Source: JAGNRR01 sp964389575
Lineage (GTDB): Bacteria; Bacteroidota; Bacteroidia; Chitinophagales; Chitinophagaceae
Length of the DNA: 64,000 nucleotides
Direction: 5' to 3'
Assembly: GCA_964389575.1 (NCBI GenBank)
Contig: CAYMFF010000005.1
Location: 5,631 to 69,630 of the forward strand
This document shows, piece by piece, positions 18,912 to 26,521 of the stretch. Made by a program: the position numbers and the translations under genes. How positions within the stretch are numbered: the stretch's first letter is position 1; every line of letters begins with the position of its first letter. The notes under the pieces are model-generated. The model saw only the letters and a program-made list of their open reading frames with translations, was not told the DNA's origin and made no database searches.

Positions 18912-18919
18912 CGAAGATA
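18912..18919 (-). promoter_or_regulatory. -7 promoter box of the exchanger gene
   Basis: TATCTTCG on the minus strand, four bases before the ATG at 18907. A TAnnTTCG variant of the -7 box; the divergent tpx gene uses the same variant. Confidence 0.5.
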
Positions 18920-18941
18920 AGGTTTGATTTCTCTTGCTAGC

Positions 18942-18975
18942 TTGTAGTTTAAGCAAGACATAAAACTTACCTTCG
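18942..18975 (+). promoter_or_regulatory. Promoter of tpx
   Basis: TTG (18942-18944), 23 bases, then TACCTTCG (18968-18975), 14 bases before the tpx ATG. It lies back to back with the exchanger promoter. Confidence 0.55.
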
Positions 18976-18989
18976 CCAAAAATATTATT

Positions 18990-19487
18990 ATGGCACAAGT
19001 AACAATGAAAGGAACTCCGGTAAACACAAAAAGTGAATTACCCGCAGTAGGTAGCGATGCAAAAGATTTTAATTTAGTAGCCAGTGATTTATCTACTAAA
19101 ACACTCGCAGATTATAAAGGACAAAACGTAGTGATGAATATTTTCCCAAGTGTAGACACGGGTGTTTGCGCTACTTCAGTTCGTAGTTTTAATGAAAAAG
19201 CAGCGGGTCTTGAAAACACCAAAGTGTTATGTATCTCAAGGGATTTACCATTTGCCCAAGGTCGTTTTTGCGGTGCAGAGGGAATTGAAAATGTAGAAAT
19301 GCTCTCTGATTTCAGAACAGGTCAGTTTGGTGACGACTATGGTTTAAACTTTGTAGATGGACCTTTTACAGGTTTAAGTTCTCGTTGTATCGTAGTGGTT
19401 AATGCAGAAGGCAAAGTAGTACATACCGAGCAAGTTTCGGAGATTGTAGACGAGCCAAATTATGACGCTGCTCTGGGTAGTTTATAA
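18990..19487 (+). CDS. tpx: Thiol peroxidase (atypical 2-Cys peroxiredoxin)
   Basis: 165 residues, full length. Reduces hydrogen peroxide and alkyl hydroperoxides using thioredoxin. The peroxidatic cysteine is Cys60 in SVDTGVCATSVRSFN and the resolving cysteine Cys94 in GRFCGAEG, the spacing diagnostic of Tpx. Bacterial Tpx is cytoplasmic or periplasmic; no signal sequence is present here. It is a single-gene unit with its own promoter and terminator, and is divergent from the exchanger. Confidence 0.97.
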   Translation: MAQVTMKGTPVNTKSELPAVGSDAKDFNLVASDLSTKTLADYKGQNVVMNIFPSVDTGVCATSVRSFNEKAAGLENTKVLCISRDLPFAQGRFCGAEGIENVEMLSDFRTGQFGDDYGLNFVDGPFTGLSSRCIVVVNAEGKVVHTEQVSEIVDEPNYDAALGSL

Positions 19488-19512
19488 GAATTTTACCAAA
19501 CTAAATTTTATT

Positions 19513-19537
19513 AGCCACGCTATCGCGTGGCTTTTTT
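19513..19537 (+). terminator. Terminator of tpx
   Basis: Perfect 8-bp stem AGCCACGC/GCGTGGCT with a four-base loop followed by a T run, 25 bases after the tpx stop. Confidence 0.85.
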
Positions 19538-19613
19538 ATCACCACTCATCATCCATTAGCAACCACTTACGTTAATACTTTCAATAGCTGTGACGAATGG
19601 ACTGTATTCGCCG

Positions 19614-19621
19614 TAAATTTG
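19614..19621 (+). promoter_or_regulatory. -7 promoter box of the metallophosphoesterase gene
   Basis: TAAATTTG ending ten bases before the ATG at 19632. No convincing TTG at -33. Confidence 0.4.
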
Positions 19622-19631
19622 TGCATCGAAC

Positions 19632-20879
19632 ATGATAGCACGCACACTCATAATGTTTGGTACTGGGTTCCTAATCCTATATGCTTATAGAGCCGTGCAT
19701 CGCGTTACAAAAAATTGGTCCAAGACACCGCGTAAGCTTAGTCGCATTTTGTTCTTGGTGCTCACCTTTTTCGTTTACATAAGCACCACCTACGTTTCTG
19801 CAAATTTTGAAACGTTTCGTGACAATGAATTACTAATGGATTATACCATTGTCGGAGCCATTACGCTTTCCGTTACTGTATTATCCATTTGTATTGTTCA
19901 GCTTGTGGCTGATTTGGTTTTGCTTTCACGGTATTTACATTTTCGTTTTAAGAATAAAGACTTAGCCAGCGGAGGAAGCGAAATGACTCGACGTACTTTC
20001 ATTAGTAAAATGGCGCTAGCCACAGGAGGTGTTATGCTTGGTTCTTTTTTGTGGGGTATGACTAAAGGAAAATATGGATGGCGTATTTTAAACAACAAAC
20101 TCTCTTTTAGTAATCTTCCTGCATCTTTTGACGGGATGAAAATTGTTCAGATTTCTGATTTACACTTAGGTAGTTTTAAAGAAAACTTTGAACCCTTGGA
20201 AGAAGCGGTGCAAATGATTAATGATTTAAAACCGGATTATATCTTTTTTACAGGCGACCTGGTCAATGAAACTTATAAAGAAGCAGAGCCGTGGGTACAG
20301 GTTATAAAAAAATTACAAGCACAAAAAGGGAAATTCTCTATTTTAGGTAATCATGATTATGGTTGGGGACGCATTCCAGAAGAGGAAAAGGAAAACAACA
20401 GCGTAAACGTGGCAAGAATTAATGAAGAAATGGGTTTTAAAATTTTATTGAATCAGCATGAAATTTTAGAGCATGAAGGTGAAAAAATAGGACTCATTGG
20501 CGTTGAGAATTGGGGCTACTCAGACAAGAATTGGTTTCCTACTAAAGGTGATTATAAAAAATCGGTTGAGAACATGGAGGCCGTTCCTTTTAAAATTTTA
20601 TTAAGTCACGATCCCACCCATTGGGAAAAGAAAATACTGGACATAGAACATGATGTGGATCTTACATTGGCTGGGCATACCCATGGTGGTCAGATGGGGA
20701 TTTCAATTCCTGGTTTGTTTGAATTAAGTGCTGCTACGTTTTTCTATAATCGTTATGCTGGTGCATATAAAGAAGGCAAGCAACACTTATATGTAAATCG
20801 TGGGCTTGGCTTTTTAATTTTTCCTGGACGCGTAGGCATGCCTCCTGAGATTACATTGCATACATTGAACCGAGCGTAA
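19632..20879 (+). CDS. Membrane-anchored metallophosphoesterase (YaeI/YkuE-like)
   Basis: 415 residues. Three N-terminal membrane helices (about 1-20, 37-58, 72-97), then a segment with twin arginine and a hydrophobic run (TRRTFISKMALATGGVML, about 120-137), then a calcineurin-like domain with the metal motifs SDLHLG (about 175), FTGDLVNE, GNHDYG and AGHTHGGQMG (about 347). Relatives hydrolyse UDP-diacylglucosamine or other phosphoesters at the membrane; the substrate here is unknown. The catalytic domain is probably outside the cytoplasm given the fourth hydrophobic segment. Confidence 0.9.
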   Translation: MIARTLIMFGTGFLILYAYRAVHRVTKNWSKTPRKLSRILFLVLTFFVYISTTYVSANFETFRDNELLMDYTIVGAITLSVTVLSICIVQLVADLVLLSRYLHFRFKNKDLASGGSEMTRRTFISKMALATGGVMLGSFLWGMTKGKYGWRILNNKLSFSNLPASFDGMKIVQISDLHLGSFKENFEPLEEAVQMINDLKPDYIFFTGDLVNETYKEAEPWVQVIKKLQAQKGKFSILGNHDYGWGRIPEEEKENNSVNVARINEEMGFKILLNQHEILEHEGEKIGLIGVENWGYSDKNWFPTKGDYKKSVENMEAVPFKILLSHDPTHWEKKILDIEHDVDLTLAGHTHGGQMGISIPGLFELSAATFFYNRYAGAYKEGKQHLYVNRGLGFLIFPGRVGMPPEITLHTLNRA

Positions 20880-20932
20880 GAACCAAATTATGCAAAAACT
20901 GATATTCATAGTTTTTATTACTTTTAATTAGA

Positions 20933-21928
20933 ATGAAATATGGACTTCTAATATTTTATCTAATACTAACACAATCCGTCAGCGGACAACATTCTAACTT
21001 ATTTCAAAAAGCAATACAAATTGATTGGTATTTTGATAGAGAGGTTGAAGAAGATAAATATTACCCTGAAAACAAATTTGTAAGAGAAAATAAAATTTAT
21101 CTAAAAATTGATAGCTCAGAATTTAGCAAACCTCATGGGTATTGGATGAATGCGTATGATAAGAAGGGGAGACTTATTTGCGAAACGTTTACTAAAATGT
21201 CCGACTTAGAAAACCCGTTTATTTATATAGAAAAAGCAGACACTTTGTTCCGTTTTAAATACAGGTCCGGTAAAAAACTATATTCTGTTGAAAGATTTAT
21301 TTATAATAAAAAAGGAAAGATCGTCCGTTATGAAGAATGCAGAAACTGGTATGGATATAAAGATGCATTTACGGTTTCGATAGATCTGTTTTTCTATTCC
21401 AGGAATGGCTCATTAGAATCAAAATTGCACTATTATAAGGATAAATACAGCGGTGTTTTAAACGAGAATCTACAGATAGATTTACAAGACGTAAAAATTA
21501 CAGACGGCATTCATTACCAAAAAATTAAAAATCAAAATGGAACCAAAACAATAGTTGGAAATCACATTATTGGTAAGCCAGAAAATAGATTTACTGACAC
21601 GATAGTTTTTGATCGAAATAATCGGTTGCTGGCGTACAACAATTTTGTAAAAAGCGGATCTATGGGCTGTATGATGGGTTCGAATATTAATAGAAAAACA
21701 AAAATTAATTATACTACAAAAACAATTAAGACCATATCAACACAATCCAATTGTGTATTTGTAACCCACGATAATAAATGTATCGATAAACGTGAACATA
21801 TTGAAAACGAATCGCTTACTCTCTACAATGAAAAAGGGCTAAAGACTGTTCGTTATGGTTTTCGAACAATTAAAGACATTAAGGAAAAATATATTCGCAC
21901 TAAATATGCCTATACGTTTTATCAATAA
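20933..21928 (+). CDS. Secreted protein of unknown function
   Basis: 331 residues with a clean Sec signal (MKYGLLIFYLILTQSVSGQ). The body is rich in Lys, Tyr and Asn and contains several short antiparallel-like repeats of the form YDKKGRLICE, YNKKGKIVRYEE, FDRNNRLLAYN and YNEKGLKTVRY, spaced 40-100 residues apart, reminiscent of RHS/toxin-repeat or MORN-like beta hairpins found in many Bacteroidota secreted proteins. No catalytic motif is recognised. It stands alone on the plus strand. A weak -7 box (TACTTTTA) lies just ahead of the ATG. Confidence 0.68.
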   Translation: MKYGLLIFYLILTQSVSGQHSNLFQKAIQIDWYFDREVEEDKYYPENKFVRENKIYLKIDSSEFSKPHGYWMNAYDKKGRLICETFTKMSDLENPFIYIEKADTLFRFKYRSGKKLYSVERFIYNKKGKIVRYEECRNWYGYKDAFTVSIDLFFYSRNGSLESKLHYYKDKYSGVLNENLQIDLQDVKITDGIHYQKIKNQNGTKTIVGNHIIGKPENRFTDTIVFDRNNRLLAYNNFVKSGSMGCMMGSNINRKTKINYTTKTIKTISTQSNCVFVTHDNKCIDKREHIENESLTLYNEKGLKTVRYGFRTIKDIKEKYIRTKYAYTFYQ

Positions 21929-22026
21929 TAAGTAAAGCTTGAATGTAATAAATACCTTAGATTTTTTGTAAGAAAACTGGAAGCCAAGCATCTTTTATTT
22001 AGAATAACTAGACAAACATTTCTCGC

Positions 22027-22887
22027 ATGAAAACAATAAGACAAATTATCCCTGCTCAAAAAGTAAATATGGGTGGTCATATATTAGATCAACCATTACC
22101 TGTGCAAGGTTTAGAAGCAATCGATCCTTTCTTATTAATTCATCATTGGAAAAGTGAATTACCGGGTGGACAAAAACAACAGGATGCTGGTGTGGGTCCA
22201 CATCCTCATCGTGGGTTTTCTCCAGTAACTTTCATTTATAAAGGCGGGATTGAACATAGAGATTCCAGGGGTCATCAAGCGGTCGTGCTAGAAGGTGGCA
22301 CGCAATGGATGTTTGCCGGCAGAGGCATAACTCATAGCGAACGGTTTCCAAAAGAACTTGTGGAGCAAGGCGGTGAATTAGAGTTCATACAGTTTTGGGT
22401 AAACGTGCCCGGGAAAAATAAAATGGAACAACCTTTTTATAAACCACTTTCAAAAGAAGAAACTCCTCTCGTAAAAAAAGAGAACAGTTTAATCTATGTC
22501 GTGAGCGGCGAACTTGATGGTGTAAAAGGTGCTGTAGAAACGTATACCCCTCAATTATTATTACGCGGTACTATTGCTGAAGGCGATACCATAAAAATTG
22601 ATGTTCCAACAAGCTATAATAGTTTGTTGTATTTACTGGATGGTGAATTAAACATAAACGAACAAACTGCAAAAATGAAAGACATGATTGTTTTTGATTC
22701 GAATCATGAAACTATACAAATAACTGGAATAAGCGATACTCGATTTATGTTATTGGCCGGCGAGCCTATTGGAGAAAAAATTGAATCCTATGGACCTTTT
22801 GTAATGAACAGCCAATCCGAGATAATGGAAGCATTACGCGATTCTAAAATGGGCAAGATGGGCGTATTGATTGAAGAGTTTGATTAA
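22027..22887 (+). CDS. Pirin family protein
   Basis: 286 residues forming a double cupin. The metal-binding set of pirins is present: GPHPHRGF (His59, His61) and GITHSERF (His103, Glu105). Pirins are iron-binding; some act as quercetin dioxygenases, others as redox-sensing cofactors of transcription factors. Which applies here is unknown. The gene stands alone between the secreted protein and the MutS-like gene, 37 bases before the latter. Confidence 0.93.
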   Translation: MKTIRQIIPAQKVNMGGHILDQPLPVQGLEAIDPFLLIHHWKSELPGGQKQQDAGVGPHPHRGFSPVTFIYKGGIEHRDSRGHQAVVLEGGTQWMFAGRGITHSERFPKELVEQGGELEFIQFWVNVPGKNKMEQPFYKPLSKEETPLVKKENSLIYVVSGELDGVKGAVETYTPQLLLRGTIAEGDTIKIDVPTSYNSLLYLLDGELNINEQTAKMKDMIVFDSNHETIQITGISDTRFMLLAGEPIGEKIESYGPFVMNSQSEIMEALRDSKMGKMGVLIEEFD

Positions 22888-22906
22888 AGCTTGTGTGGAT
22901 AGGTTG

Positions 22907-22914
22907 TAAATTCG
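22907..22914 (+). promoter_or_regulatory. -7 promoter box of the MutS-like gene
   Basis: TAAATTCG ending ten bases before the ATG at 22925; a TTG at 22880-22882 is 24 bases upstream, slightly far for -33. Confidence 0.4.
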
Positions 22915-22924
22915 CAACATCAAT

Positions 22925-24694
22925 ATGACTTCAGGCACACCGTTTTATCAAACCGAATTAGCGCGTCATCAAGCTGATGTGGCGCAAAACAAAAAAGTAT
23001 TGCTTCGCTTAAGCATTTTGCGGCTCAGCATTTTTGTGGTAATGTGCTTGGGCATTTATTGGGTAATTCCTAGTGTAAAGTTTTCACTTTTTATCATCAT
23101 TGGTAGTATTGCGTTGTTTCTTTTTTTACTAAAAAAACACATCGAGCTTCAAGACAAAAAGAAACTTTCTGAAGCACTTGCTCAAATTAATGAGGAAGAA
23201 CTTCAAATTGCTTCGGGTGATTTTCATCATCGAGCTGATGGAAAACAGTTTCTAAATCCTAGCCATCATTATAGTCAAGATATTGATTTGTTTGGGCGCG
23301 GTTCTTTTTTTCAATATGTAAACAGAACCGAAACAAGTGAAGGCGCACAAGCATTAGCCAACGTATTATGCGCAAATGATATTGAAAACATTCCGGCTAA
23401 ACAAGAAGCTATAAAAGAGCTAAACACATTGGCTAAATGGCGACAACTATTTTCTGGAACAGCTCGGCTGATTAAAGTAGAGAGTTCGGCGCCAGAAATT
23501 GTTTCTTGGCTTCATCAATACAAACCATTTGTCCCGAACTATATGCGTTGGCTTCCCAAATTGTTTAGCCTATGTTCTGTTATCACCATCGTTTTATATG
23601 CAATGGATATTATTCCCGGTATTGTTTTGGGAATGTGGTTTTTGCTTGGACTAGTAATCACCGGTGGATATAAGCGAAAAATGGATCTATTATCAGAAAA
23701 AATCTCTCGAGTAAAAGATACGTTCAAGCAATACGCCTCTTTATTACAACAAATAGAAAGTCAAGATTTTTCTGCTGCCATATTGAAAGAGAAACAACAG
23801 AAAATAATGTCATCGGATAAAAAAGCTTCTGAAGTTTTTGAAGACTTCTCCAAGCGTATTAATGCTTTTGACCAACGCGAAAACAAGCTGACCGCAATTG
23901 TTTCGGGTGGTTTTATGCTTTGGGATATCGGCAATACATACAAAATAGAAGAATGGATTCAAGGGTTTAATGGCAAAGTTGAAGATTGGCTTGAAGTTGT
24001 TTCTTTTTTTGATGCCTATAATTCACTAGGTAATTACGCCTTTAATAAACCGCAATATATTTATCCCAATATTGTAGCTAGTGGCACTGCCATCGATACA
24101 AAAGAACTAGGACATCCTTTATTACTATCCGATAAAAGGGTAGACAATGATGTGCGCATTGAAAATCAAGAATTCTTTATAGTAACGGGTGCTAACATGG
24201 CTGGAAAAAGTACTTGGTTACGAACGGTTTCGTTGCATATCGTTATGGCCAATATTGGTTTACCCATCTGCGCAAGCCAGAGTAATTATACTCCTGTAAA
24301 ACTTATCACCAGTATGCGAACGGTAGATTCTCTCACGGATGATAGTTCATATTTCTTCTCAGAATTGACGCGCTTAAAATTTATAATTGATGAAATAAAA
24401 AGAGAACCTTATTTTATTATTCTGGACGAAATTCTGAAAGGAACCAATAGCACAGACAAAGCAATCGGCTCTAAAAAGTTCGTAGAAAAACTAGTAGCTT
24501 CTGATGCCACTGGAATAATAGCCACTCATGATTTAAGCCTCTGCGAAATTGAAAAAGAACTCAAGGATATAAAAAATTATTATTTCGATGCACAAATAAT
24601 AAATGATGAGTTACATTTTGACTACTCTTTTAAGAAAGGTATTTGTCAAAATATGAACGCCAGTTTTTTATTGAAGAAAATGGAGATAGTTTGA
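22925..24694 (+). CDS. Membrane-anchored MutS-like ATPase
   Basis: 589 residues, much shorter than MutS (about 850). Two hydrophobic segment pairs are seen (about residues 30-75 and 205-240), so the protein is probably membrane-bound. The C-terminal third is the MutS domain V ATPase with Walker A GANMAGKSTWLR (about 421) and Walker B YFIILDEILKGTNSTDK (about 496), followed by ATHDLSLCEIE. The mismatch-recognition domain I is absent. It is thus not a canonical mismatch repair protein; similar short MutS-family ATPases occur across Bacteroidota, with no established role that I know of. Confidence 0.88.
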   Translation: MTSGTPFYQTELARHQADVAQNKKVLLRLSILRLSIFVVMCLGIYWVIPSVKFSLFIIIGSIALFLFLLKKHIELQDKKKLSEALAQINEEELQIASGDFHHRADGKQFLNPSHHYSQDIDLFGRGSFFQYVNRTETSEGAQALANVLCANDIENIPAKQEAIKELNTLAKWRQLFSGTARLIKVESSAPEIVSWLHQYKPFVPNYMRWLPKLFSLCSVITIVLYAMDIIPGIVLGMWFLLGLVITGGYKRKMDLLSEKISRVKDTFKQYASLLQQIESQDFSAAILKEKQQKIMSSDKKASEVFEDFSKRINAFDQRENKLTAIVSGGFMLWDIGNTYKIEEWIQGFNGKVEDWLEVVSFFDAYNSLGNYAFNKPQYIYPNIVASGTAIDTKELGHPLLLSDKRVDNDVRIENQEFFIVTGANMAGKSTWLRTVSLHIVMANIGLPICASQSNYTPVKLITSMRTVDSLTDDSSYFFSELTRLKFIIDEIKREPYFIILDEILKGTNSTDKAIGSKKFVEKLVASDATGIIATHDLSLCEIEKELKDIKNYYFDAQIINDELHFDYSFKKGICQNMNASFLLKKMEIV

Positions 24695-24724
24695 TTCTAA
24701 AAAAGTGTTTTTAACCTAAAAAAA

Positions 24725-25633
24725 TTAAGACTCAAAATACTGCTCAATAATTTGTTGCTTATTTTTTTTGATATGCTCGATAAATGCCTGTGCAGCTGGC
24801 GTGAATCGTTTTCCTTTAGACCAAACCAAATTCCATTGTGTGCTAATCGGCAAGCCCGGCAGATCAAACGTTCTTAATAAATCAAGCTTCAAATGTTGTC
24901 GTAGGCCTATAAGAGGCATTAAAGAAAAACCCAAACCAGCCATAACAGCTTGTTTCACGGCTTCGTTAGACGTTAGCTCCATACTTCTAAAACGAGTAAT
25001 ATTCTTTTTCTTTAAAAAGGCTTCCATTTTTCCTCGTGTTGCAGAACCTTTTTCTCGGAAAATTAATGTCTCCTCTTCTAGTTGTTTAGAGGTCATTTTT
25101 TTTCCGAGATGATAAAAATCTGGACCACCTACTAATTGTAGCACATTGTCCATAAGTTTTACTTTTTGCAATGACATATCCGGCATTACAGAAACGAGTG
25201 CAAAATCCGTTGTGTTTTTAGACAAGCTATTGACCACCAAGTTTTTATTGGTTACATCAACTACAATATCCACCTTGGGGTGCGCCTTGGCAAAAGAATT
25301 TAGAAAAAACGGAATTACATATTTTCCCGTAGATACCGAAGCAATATTTAGCTGTCCAGAAACCAAGCCCTTATATTCATTTGTTGTTTCTTCTATTAAA
25401 CTGGCTCGATCCAAAATCTCAATACTCAACTCACGAATTTTTTCTCCGAAATCTGTTACATAAAGTTGACGTCCGATAATCTCCGTGAGTGGAATATCAA
25501 ATTGATCCTGTAATTTTTTTAGTTGAATACTAATAGCAGGTTGTGTCAAATGCATTCCTTCCGCCGCCTTAGAAATACTTTTTAGTTCACACACTTTGGT
25601 AAATATTTCTAATTGGTGTAGTGTATAATGCAT
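24725..25633 (-). CDS. LysR-family transcriptional regulator
   Basis: 302 residues. N-terminal winged helix-turn-helix (about 1-60; SISKAAEGMHLTQPAISIQL) and a periplasmic-binding-protein-like effector domain (about 90-295). LysR proteins commonly control a divergent neighbour; here that is the small gene at 25722, separated by 88 AT-rich bases that contain inverted TTAATTAATTAA-like sequence suitable for a binding site. Its effector is not predictable. The domain pattern resembles the CbbR/CysB-type general group more than OxyR, since no regulatory Cys pair is visible. Confidence 0.93.
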   Translation of the reverse strand: MHYTLHQLEIFTKVCELKSISKAAEGMHLTQPAISIQLKKLQDQFDIPLTEIIGRQLYVTDFGEKIRELSIEILDRASLIEETTNEYKGLVSGQLNIASVSTGKYVIPFFLNSFAKAHPKVDIVVDVTNKNLVVNSLSKNTTDFALVSVMPDMSLQKVKLMDNVLQLVGGPDFYHLGKKMTSKQLEEETLIFREKGSATRGKMEAFLKKKNITRFRSMELTSNEAVKQAVMAGLGFSLMPLIGLRQHLKLDLLRTFDLPGLPISTQWNLVWSKGKRFTPAAQAFIEHIKKNKQQIIEQYFES

Positions 25634-25691
25634 ATGCTTTTGTTTATATTATCAATAAATATATTAAATTTTAATTAATTAATATTCTTTC

Positions 25692-25699
25692 TAGATTTG
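25692..25699 (+). promoter_or_regulatory. -7 promoter box of the 25722 gene
   Basis: TAGATTTG in the intergenic region divergent from the LysR gene, 22 bases before the ATG. No TTG at -33, which would fit an activator-dependent promoter. Confidence 0.4.
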
Positions 25700-25721
25700 T
25701 ATTTATTAAAAATATACAATT

Positions 25722-25985
25722 ATGATTATACAGGTAAACTCTTCTTTGACAGACAATAGAAATTTAGCAAATGCTCCTGCCTGCAGTGAGAACGAATTGA
25801 AAGACAAGTTCAATCAATTGTTTGCCAATGAGCCCGAATCAAAATGTAACGTAAATTGGTTAGAGGATGGAACTGTAGAATTGCAGGGGGCATCGCCTAT
25901 GAGCTTACACAACTTTACACTTCAAGCTGAATCAATGGGCAAAAGTGTGAAATATCATAAGAAAACGATTATCGAAATCGTTTAA
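25722..25985 (+). CDS. Small protein of unknown function, divergent from LysR gene
   Basis: 87 residues, soluble, no signal sequence, two cysteines (one in PACSENELKDKF, one in ESKCNVNWLEDG). Alternating hydrophobic residues in the C-terminal half (CNVNWLEDGTVELQG, VKYHKKTIIEIV) suggest a small alpha/beta fold of HPr size, but the phosphorylatable His/Ser motifs of HPr are missing. Divergent placement suggests it is a target of the LysR regulator. It is followed by two hairpins (25999-26022, 26038-26064). Confidence 0.6.
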   Translation: MIIQVNSSLTDNRNLANAPACSENELKDKFNQLFANEPESKCNVNWLEDGTVELQGASPMSLHNFTLQAESMGKSVKYHKKTIIEIV

Positions 25986-25998
25986 ATCACGAATAACA

Positions 25999-26064
25999 AG
26001 CCTCCCAATAAAGAGGTAGGCTGTACAAACTTGAAAGGGAGAGCTGGTGCTAAGTCGGCTCTCC
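25999..26064 (+). other. Tandem hairpins after the 25722 gene
   Basis: Two stems in a row: AGCCT/AGGCT (25999-26003 with 26018-26022) and GGAGAGC/GCTCTCC (26038-26044 with 26058-26064). The second is followed by a weak TTATCT, so it may end transcription, or the pair may be a structured RNA element. Folding is from base pairing only. Confidence 0.4.
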
Positions 26065-26134
26065 TTATCTGTATATATATCATTGTTTATGTTTAAGATA
26101 AATTAATGCTATTATTATTTATTCAATTAGTACC

Positions 26135-26142
26135 TAATTTTG
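26135..26142 (+). promoter_or_regulatory. -7 promoter box of the export operon
   Basis: TAATTTTG, 11 bases before the ATG at 26154; likely drives the small gene and perhaps the ABC-HlyD-TolC genes behind it. Confidence 0.4.
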
Positions 26143-26153
26143 TACTTCACAAT

Positions 26154-26456
26154 ATGAAAAGATTCATATCTACTATCTTGTTTGGTCTGGTTTTATTTTC
26201 TTTCGCAGAAAATACAGATCTTTTATCTTTCCAAAAGAAAGTAGAAATAGAGTTAAGCGAGGATATGGATGGAGACCAAGAAAACAAGGAAAAAGGTGAG
26301 CATGATAAATTTACTACGGCGCACACTTTTGAATTTGGTGCTTACTCGTCTAAATTAATATCTATTTCGGCTCCACTTTGCGTTCAAACCCATTTTATCT
26401 CATATTCTGTGGAGATAAGACCGCCGCGTGCCCTATATATTAGCACCAACTCGTAA
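26154..26456 (+). CDS. Small secreted protein ahead of export operon
   Basis: 100 residues starting MKRFISTILFGLVLFSFAEN, a probable Sec signal; an upstream in-frame ATG at 26106 is less likely because the -7 box lies between the two. The mature part is acidic at first (SEDMDGDQENKEKGEHDK), then has a hydrophobic/aromatic tail ending RPPRALYISTNS. No family recognised. It directly precedes the ABC transporter gene (65 bases to the chosen ABC start), so it could be an accessory or a substrate of the exporter; this is inference from position. Confidence 0.55.
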   Translation: MKRFISTILFGLVLFSFAENTDLLSFQKKVEIELSEDMDGDQENKEKGEHDKFTTAHTFEFGAYSSKLISISAPLCVQTHFISYSVEIRPPRALYISTNS

Positions 26457-26521
26457 CTTCAACCTTTTTATACTTAATTAATTATTTTGGCATGTAGATC
26501 GTGCCACAGATTGGACGCAAT

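Noticed and set aside
22283..22298. TGGCACG in the pirin gene, and similar TGGCACG strings at 51953 and 56718
   Set aside because: Each lacks TTGC at the right distance and lies within coding sequence.
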